Of a stretch of 9,302 bases of DNA, positions 6,702-9,302 are shown one piece after another (positions within the stretch are counted from its first letter, which is position 1; the number at the start of each line of letters is the position of its first letter). Source of the DNA: Lachnospiraceae bacterium (GTDB taxonomy: Bacteria; Bacillota_A; Clostridia; Lachnospirales; Lachnospiraceae). The notes beneath the pieces are model-generated. The model was not told the DNA's origin. It worked only from the letters and a program-made list of their open reading frames with translations, and searched no databases. A program made the translations under genes and the position numbers. Location: assembly GCA_017958245.1 (NCBI GenBank), contig JAGDDC010000250.1, positions 1 through 9,302 on the forward strand. Reading direction: 5' to 3'.

Positions 6702-7597
6702 TACATCTCCACCTCCCTCTTCGTTGTGATCGATACCTGTACCAGCGTGATCGCAGCCACGCAGATAAAGAATATGATGGCCTTCGCCTGACCGAAGCCG
6801 TAATTGTTCTGCTGGAAGATCTCGTTGTAGATGTTCATCGCGAACATCTCGGTCGCGTTGTTGGGACCGCCGCCGGTCAGCGAGAAGTTCGTATCGAATA
6901 TCTTGAAACAGTTGGAAAGCGTCATGAACAGGCAAATGGTGAACGAGGGCATGAGAAGCGGGAACTTGATCTTAAAGAGCATCTTCCAGAAACCCGCGCC
7001 GTCGACGGAAGCCGCCTCTATGACGTCCTCCGGGATCGCCTGTATGCCGGTGATGTAGATGATCATGATATAACCCGCCATCTGCCACGTGGTCACGACA
7101 ACCATGGCCGCAAGCGCAAATGAAGGATCGAGCAGCCAGTTAAAGAAGACCTTGGTCATGCCGGTCGCCTCGCCGATAGCCTTGAAGGCGTCGCCCAAGA
7201 TGAACTGCCAGATGTAGCCCAGGATCAGTCCCGAGATCAGGTAGGGCATGAACAGCATGGTACGAAGGACGTTTCGCGTCTTGAGCTTCGTGGTAACTAT
7301 CAGCGCGAATATGAGTCCCAGCAGGTTTATGGCTATGACTGCGAGTATCGTAAAGAGCAGGGTGTGTCCCGCCGAGGACAGGAACCTGCTGTCCGAGAAG
7401 ATCTTCGTGAAGTTTTCAAAGCCCACAAAGACCTTGGGATTCAGGGCGAGCCCGTCCCACTTGTAGAACGAGTAGACGATACCTATGACGAAAGGGATCA
7501 GGACTACCGTCGCAAATATAAAAACAAGAGGCCCGGTAAAGAGCAGATACCACAGTCTGTTCTTTATCACGTTTCCTCTCTTACTGCTTTTTTTCAT
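6701..7597 (-). CDS. Sugar ABC transporter permease, MalF-like (CUT1 family)
   Basis: A 298-residue membrane protein with about six hydrophobic segments (roughly 16-40, 79-103, 113-137, 160-183, 217-237, 270-290). The EAA loop for ATPase contact is at about 194-214 (EAASVDGAGF, then FPLLMPS). FDTNFSLTGGGP at 234-245 is a hallmark of MalF/UgpA-like permeases. It starts at 7597 with a strong AGAGGAGG site 4-5 nt before the ATG. No ATP-binding subunit is encoded in the window; in Firmicutes such CUT1 systems often share one MsmX/MsmK-type ATPase encoded elsewhere, which is the likely case here. Confidence 0.95.
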   Translation of the reverse strand: MKKSSKRGNVIKNRLWYLLFTGPLVFIFATVVLIPFVIGIVYSFYKWDGLALNPKVFVGFENFTKIFSDSRFLSSAGHTLLFTILAVIAINLLGLIFALIVTTKLKTRNVLRTMLFMPYLISGLILGYIWQFILGDAFKAIGEATGMTKVFFNWLLDPSFALAAMVVVTTWQMAGYIMIIYITGIQAIPEDVIEAASVDGAGFWKMLFKIKFPLLMPSFTICLFMTLSNCFKIFDTNFSLTGGGPNNATEMFAMNIYNEIFQQNNYGFGQAKAIIFFICVAAITLVQVSITTKREVEM

Positions 7598-7643
7598 GAT
7601 ACCTCCTCTTAGCGCAAGCCTTGATATCTCATAAATCTATTGT

Positions 7644-7677
7644 GCCGGCAGCATCCAGTGACCCGAATGCTGCCGGC
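7644..7677 (-). other. Strong intercistronic hairpin between the binding-protein and permease genes
   Basis: Perfect 11-bp arms GCCGGCAGCAT (7644-7654) and ATGCTGCCGGC (7667-7677) with a 12-nt loop. On the minus strand no T run follows (ACAATAGATTT), so it is more likely to block 3' exonucleases or partly attenuate than to stop transcription. It would let the binding protein be made in excess over the permeases, as known for malE-malF; the effect here is inferred. Confidence 0.6.
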
Positions 7678-7691
7678 GCCAACCCTTCTCC

Positions 7692-7734
7692 AAACCGGTC
7701 CGAGAGGTTTTCTGCGAATCCTTTTGACCGGTTT
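7692..7734. other. Second hairpin directly after the binding-protein gene
   Basis: Arms AAACCGGTC (7692-7700) and GACCGGTTT (7726-7734) form a 9-bp stem with a 25-nt loop. On the minus strand it begins 5 bases after the binding-protein stop and is followed by GGAGAAGGG, so it is not a classical terminator in that direction. On the plus strand the stem runs into TTTATTTATTT, so it could stop antisense transcription entering the binding-protein gene. No plus-strand gene is seen that needs it. Confidence 0.5.
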
Positions 7735-7739
7735 TTTAT

Positions 7740-8984
7740 TTATTTGGACGCGTTCTCGAAAGCCTGATCGAGAGCCGTGAGGAGTTCGTCTGTGCTCATG
7801 CCTGTCGTGAAGAACTGCTCTGCAACGGGAACGAGATGAACATCAACGATACCTGCCGGCCAGTCGCTCATAGGCCAAGGCATTGTCTTTCCTTCCGAGG
7901 TGAAGCGTGCAACTTCCTTCGAGAGCGGATCGAGGTTTGCGTTCTCCATGCCGTCAACAACGGGGATGAAGCCGAACTCGTCCATGAGGTAGTGCTTGCC
8001 TGTATCCGAGGTGTAGAGCCAGTTGAGGAAGTTCTTGCCTGCGAGCTTGTCCGCGTCGGAAGCCTGCGAATTCACATACCATGCAGCGGGAACGCTGACA
8101 GCGAGCTTGTCGTTGCCGCAGATGGGAAGAGGCATGAAGCCCATCTCAAAATCTACGTTGTAATCAGCGAACATTCCGTAGCACCAGTTGCCCTGATGGA
8201 TGGCAGCCGTCTTGCCTGTAGCAAAATCACCGCACTCCTTGTCGTAGTTGACTTCGAGCGGATTGTAGGAATAAGTCCTGATCGCGTCATAAACCTCTGC
8301 GAACTGCTTGAAAGCATCCGTGTCGGCGATCTTTGCCTCGCCCTTCAAAAGCTTGTCAAGGAACTCTGCGGGCTTGTCCTGAACTGCGAAAGGAGTGTTC
8401 AGGATGTGTCCGATCAGGAAGTAGCTCTCCTGCGAGAGGCCCACTCCCGTGATACCCTTCGACTGCATATCCTGCATCATGGCGATGAGCGAAGCGTTGT
8501 CGGTGATCTTCGAAGCGTCGATCAGAGACTTGTTGTAAACAAGTCCGAAGCCCTCTACCGTGTAGGGAATGCCTGCGAGCTTGCCGTCAACGGTATCTGC
8601 CATGCCGGACGCGATCTTGTCTATAAAGGAAAGGTCCTTCAAGTCCTCAAGATAAGCCGAGAGCTGCCTCGACTCGGATCCGGGAGCAAGCGAGAAGAGC
8701 GTGGGTCCCTGGTTGTTTGAAAGCTTTGTCTTGAGCTGCTGGAAATAATCGTCTCCGGTCGTTCCCCAAACCTCGACCTCAACGCCTGTCTCCTTCTGGT
8801 ATTCCTTTGCGAGAGCCTCGAGCTGGTCTGATATCTCAACCTTTGACTGGAAAATGATGATCTTGTTGGAAGCGGTCACATCGCCCGATCCGTCGCCCGT
8901 GCCGTCTCCCGATGTCTTTGAGCATGCGCTGAGCATAAGTGCCAGCACCATGATGATCGACAGTAAAACTCTTGTCCTTTTCAT
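7740..8984 (-). CDS. Sugar ABC transporter substrate-binding lipoprotein (CUT1, MalE-like)
   Basis: A 414-residue extracellular lipoprotein that captures the sugar and delivers it to the two permeases. Residues 1-20 form a lipoprotein signal (MKRTR, then a hydrophobic run) with the lipobox Leu18-Ser-Ala-Cys21; Cys21 would be lipidated. A Gly/Ser/Asp-rich linker follows. The body has the layout of the SBP_bac_1/8 group: YQKETGVEVEVWG near the N-terminus, GIPYTVEGFGLVYNKSLID, a GKTAAIHQGNW segment, and a C-terminal FLNWLYTSDTGKHYLMDEFGFIPV. The start at 8984 is preferred over an ATG five codons upstream because GGAGGAGG lies 5 nt before it and the positively charged MKRTR fits a signal peptide. 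First gene of the operon, 142 bases before the MalF-like gene. The ligand is probably an alpha-glucoside disaccharide, inferred from the GH65 and pgmB neighbours. Confidence 0.94.
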   Translation of the reverse strand: MKRTRVLLSIIMVLALMLSACSKTSGDGTGDGSGDVTASNKIIIFQSKVEISDQLEALAKEYQKETGVEVEVWGTTGDDYFQQLKTKLSNNQGPTLFSLAPGSESRQLSAYLEDLKDLSFIDKIASGMADTVDGKLAGIPYTVEGFGLVYNKSLIDASKITDNASLIAMMQDMQSKGITGVGLSQESYFLIGHILNTPFAVQDKPAEFLDKLLKGEAKIADTDAFKQFAEVYDAIRTYSYNPLEVNYDKECGDFATGKTAAIHQGNWCYGMFADYNVDFEMGFMPLPICGNDKLAVSVPAAWYVNSQASDADKLAGKNFLNWLYTSDTGKHYLMDEFGFIPVVDGMENANLDPLSKEVARFTSEGKTMPWPMSDWPAGIVDVHLVPVAEQFFTTGMSTDELLTALDQAFENASK

Positions 8985-9005
8985 AAAAGCCTCCTCCATA
9001 TCTTC

Positions 9006-9019
9006 TGTAAAACGTTACA
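9006..9019. promoter_or_regulatory. Candidate operator of the sugar operon
   Basis: TGTAAAACGTTACA has perfect 5-bp arms TGTAA/TTACA around 4 bases. It overlaps the predicted transcription start of the binding-protein gene, so a bound protein would repress. The arms match half-sites common for LacI-family sugar regulators in Firmicutes, but the CG pair is one base off centre, so it is not a perfect LacI or cre site. A probable LacI-type gene ends just upstream. Confidence 0.55.
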
Positions 9020-9024
9020 CCTAA

Positions 9025-9053
9025 AGCATAGGAGTGAATGATCCTTTTGTCAA
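9025..9053 (-). promoter_or_regulatory. Promoter of the sugar ABC/phosphorolysis operon
   Basis: On the minus strand a perfect TTGACA -35 (9053-9048) is followed by a 17-nt spacer and a TATGCT -10 (9030-9025, 4 of 6 matches). The predicted start is near 9018, giving a leader of about 34 nt to the ATG at 8984. The weaker -10 and the palindrome at the start site suggest a regulated promoter. Confidence 0.65.
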
Positions 9054-9182
9054 TTCGCGATTGGGCGAAGGGGAGTTTTTTGTCGATGTTGCACAGAACA
9101 GTTCGGAAATGATGAGGTTTTGAAGACATCATTTGTGCTTTTGTGATATGAATTTTAGTAAAATAGTAAAATGATTTTACAG
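9054..9182. other. Intergenic stretch upstream of the sugar promoter with several inverted repeats
   Basis: No gene is seen. Two structures stand out. AAATGATG (9107-9114) and CATCATTT (9127-9134) form an 8-bp inverted repeat with a 12-nt spacer, with a possible outer GCACA/TGTGC pair (9091-9095, 9134-9138). An A/T-rich cluster at 9152-9180 contains ATTTTA-G-TAAAAT and GTAAAAT-G-ATTTTAC, two adjacent palindromes. The cluster may only be the T-rich tail of the preceding gene's terminator, or may bind a regulator. Confidence 0.4.
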
Positions 9183-9209
9183 AGAGTCCGCCGGACTGTG
9201 GCAGACTCT
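9183..9209 (-). terminator. Hairpin over the stop codon of the upstream regulator gene, probable terminator
   Basis: Arms AGAGTCCGCC (9183-9192) and GGCAGACTCT (9200-9209) form a 10-bp stem with one G-U pair and a 7-nt loop. On the minus strand it is followed by CTGTAAAATCATTTTAC, T-rich but without a clean T run, so termination may be incomplete. The stem overlaps the TAG stop at 9208-9210. Confidence 0.5.
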
Positions 9210-9302
9210 ATCTTCTCATCCTGTTGGTCTGTCTCCACTTGACGTGGGCAGATATCCTGAAAGGTTCGTTGTCGCGCTTGCCCCTGATGTTCTCGATCAG
9301 GA
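9208..9302 (-). CDS. C-terminal end of a probable LacI-family transcriptional regulator (partial)
   Basis: Thirty codons remain before the TAG at 9210-9208. The peptide LIENIRGKRDNEPFRIS, followed by HVKWRQTN, resembles the last helix and final strand of LacI/GalR-type regulators (a helix, I-x-G, a proline-containing strand, then Arg-x-Thr). Its position just upstream of, and in the same direction as, a sugar ABC operon also fits. The fragment is short, so another periplasmic-binding-like sensor protein is possible. If it is the local regulator, the palindrome at 9006-9019 is a likely site of action; this is inference. Confidence 0.5.
   Translation of the reverse strand, partial: LIENIRGKRDNEPFRISAHVKWRQTNRMRR

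Noticed and set aside
6702..6935. N-terminal extension of the MalG-like permease (78 extra residues in the open frame)
   Set aside because: It overlaps the end of the MalF-like gene, is rich in Arg/His/Asp and has no family similarity. The ATG at 6701 with TAATG coupling and a good ribosome binding site is the natural start.
7836..8720. Plus-strand open frame of 294 codons opposite the binding-protein gene
   Set aside because: It lies entirely antisense to a confidently identified lipoprotein gene, has no ribosome binding site of note and its translation resembles no protein; it is a shadow frame.
9006..9019. Catabolite-control (cre) site
   Set aside because: TGTAAAACGTTACA resembles the cre pattern, but the conserved central CG is displaced by one base on both strands, so I call it only a candidate operator.

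Overview
The window looks like chromosomal DNA of a Gram-positive gut or rumen Clostridia, most likely Lachnospiraceae. The basis is strong AGGAGG-type ribosome binding sites, a Firmicutes-style sugar ABC operon with a lipoprotein binding protein and no ATPase of its own, free use of AGG/AGA/ATA codons, and sigma-A-type promoters. Every gene I can support lies on the minus strand, so the biological reading direction runs from position 9302 down to 1. The genus cannot be fixed from the sequence alone.

Right part (9302 to about 2590): a nearly self-contained alpha-glucoside uptake and phosphorolysis operon. It starts with the last 30 codons of a probable LacI-type regulator (9208-9302) and a hairpin over its stop codon. 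A TTGACA-17-TATGCT promoter follows, with a TGTAA-N4-TTACA palindrome near the predicted transcription start. The genes are then a sugar-binding lipoprotein (7740-8984), a gap of about 140 bases with two strong hairpins, two MalF/MalG-like permeases joined by a TAATG overlap (6701-7597, 5862-6701), a GH65 inverting disaccharide phosphorylase (3468-5828) and beta-phosphoglucomutase (2712-3341). The inferred pathway is: disaccharide enters, is split by phosphate to beta-glucose 1-phosphate plus glucose, and the former becomes glucose 6-phosphate. Two near-identical terminator hairpins in tandem (2588-2688) close the operon.

Middle-left part (2527 to about 385): a compact second operon that is the most unusual part of the window. 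A very strong promoter (TTGACG-17-TATAAT with an extended -10) is flanked by two copies of a 14-bp palindrome exactly 42 bp apart, one over the -35 and one just after the predicted start site. It drives a short HipA/HipT-like kinase (1594-2415, TTG start), a 264-residue protein of unknown family with a C-terminal helix-turn-helix (813-1607, 14-nt overlap with the kinase gene), and a hotdog-fold acyl-CoA thioesterase (385-798). The layout resembles a self-regulated toxin-antitoxin module with an unusual antitoxin/regulator. That function is inferred, not shown.

Left edge (1-254): the start of a secreted protein of unknown function with a clear signal peptide; the rest lies outside the window. 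I saw no RNA genes, CRISPR arrays, insertion sequences or plus-strand genes.
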